This document shows, one piece after another, positions 32,837-33,237 of a stretch of 33,237 bases of DNA. The stretch comes from CAYJEQ01 sp964369235 (GTDB lineage: Bacteria; Bacillota; Clostridia; Oscillospirales; Ruminococcaceae): contig CAYJEQ010000021.1 in the NCBI GenBank assembly GCA_964369235.1, forward strand, positions 1 through 33,237, in the 5' to 3' direction. A model generated the notes under the pieces. It did no database searches. It saw only the letters and a list, made by a program, of their open reading frames with translations, and was not told the DNA's origin. Both the position numbers and the translations under genes were made by a program. Every line of letters begins with the position of its first letter. Positions within the stretch are counted from its first letter, which is position 1.

Positions 32837-33237
32837 ATGGATAATCTTAATAGACCTAGCGACAATGAACTATCTAAGGAACTAGCAGAACTTAAAAACC
32901 AATCTAGACACTATAATAAATCATTTTGGGTAATCTTCCTATTATTTGTGGGTGCCATAGTCACTGCTATTATTATGCATTACAACAATAGCAAAACCAC
33001 TACAATATACCCTGTGCTTATAGCTTCCTCTGTTATTGTAATTATTTTATCTTATACTATGTTTAAAAGTAGTAGTCATGAAAAGTCTATGGAGGCTTTA
33101 ATTAAAAATAATAATATTATCACCGACTGCCTATCAGAATTTTTTACTGTTATTACCTATGATAGCAAAAGATACATAGACCCTAGTATTATAAAAGAAT
33201 CACAGCTTTTCAAAAGATATAATAAACCTAGATGTAG
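32837..33237 (+). CDS. DUF3137-like membrane protein, cut by the window end
   Basis: The first 133 codons of a protein that continues beyond the window. A polar, partly helical N-terminus (DNELSKELAELKNQSRHYNK) precedes two hydrophobic helices (about residues 30-46 and 58-76). After these comes the start of a soluble domain (EFFTVITYDSKRYIDPSIIKESQLFKRYNK). This order and the ESxLFKxYN-type segment resemble DUF3137 proteins, but the resemblance is by recall. GAAAGGA lies 11 bases before the ATG; another ATG at 32826 is out of frame. Confidence 0.65.
   Translation, partial: MDNLNRPSDNELSKELAELKNQSRHYNKSFWVIFLLFVGAIVTAIIMHYNNSKTTTIYPVLIASSVIVIILSYTMFKSSSHEKSMEALIKNNNIITDCLSEFFTVITYDSKRYIDPSIIKESQLFKRYNKPRC

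Noticed and set aside
32668..32865. Minus-strand 65-codon open frame
   Set aside because: It spans the 17-bp hairpin and overlaps the start of the well-supported plus-strand gene at 32837; no ribosome site or family match.

Overview
The window looks like a chromosomal segment of a low-GC, Gram-positive anaerobe of the class Clostridia. The evidence is spoVG, engB, hslO, an ecfA1-ecfA2-ecfT-truA block, a DUF5711-type protein, a zinc-finger ClpE-like AAA+ protein, strong AGGAGG-type ribosome binding sites and the AT-rich composition. I cannot name the genus. No rRNA, tRNA, CRISPR array, transposase, integrase or phage gene is visible. Leucine codons are unusual for an AT-rich genome: CTA is preferred over TTA in the two genes I counted.

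Layout. (1) 1-3000, plus strand: engB, a YerC/TrpR-family regulator overlapping a SAM methyltransferase, and hslO (Hsp33). (2) 3145-7333, minus strand: an exporter operon of ABC ATPase, a surface-anchored CARDB-like protein and a MacB/FtsX-type permease, with an acidic tail on the ATPase and a poly-Asp run in the surface protein. (3) 7571-8462, plus strand: spoVG and a small two-helix membrane protein. (4) 8603-15428, minus strand: a CNNM/CorC-type protein, rpsO-pnp and a ClpE-like unfoldase. (5) 15797-26435, minus strand: ruvC-ruvA-ruvB-glmM-methyltransferase-ecfA1-ecfA2-ecfT-truA-DUF5711-cvpA-like, closely spaced, then pgsA with its own promoter candidate. This is a long housekeeping operon for recombination, cell-wall precursor synthesis, vitamin uptake and tRNA modification. 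(6) 26885-33237, plus strand: an accessory region with a DUF2130 putative nuclease carrying an internal duplication, a histidine kinase and response regulator, a stand-alone receiver-like protein with Glu at the phospho-acceptor position, an acidic Asp/Tyr-rich lipoprotein with two repeated domains, and the start of a DUF3137-like membrane protein cut by the window edge.

The most unusual non-coding signal is a small family of inverted repeats (12883-12949, 13033-13097, 26739-26790). They share the 18-mer TTATGATATAATAAACAC or a one-base variant. That sequence contains a perfect extended -10 promoter element, and the downstream side of the promoter is repeated in inverted orientation 13-31 bp further on. 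Two copies lie in tandem upstream of rpsO-pnp and one lies upstream of the DUF2130 gene. The best candidates for an undescribed system are this repeat/promoter family and the kinase-regulator-pseudoreceiver-lipoprotein cluster at the right end.
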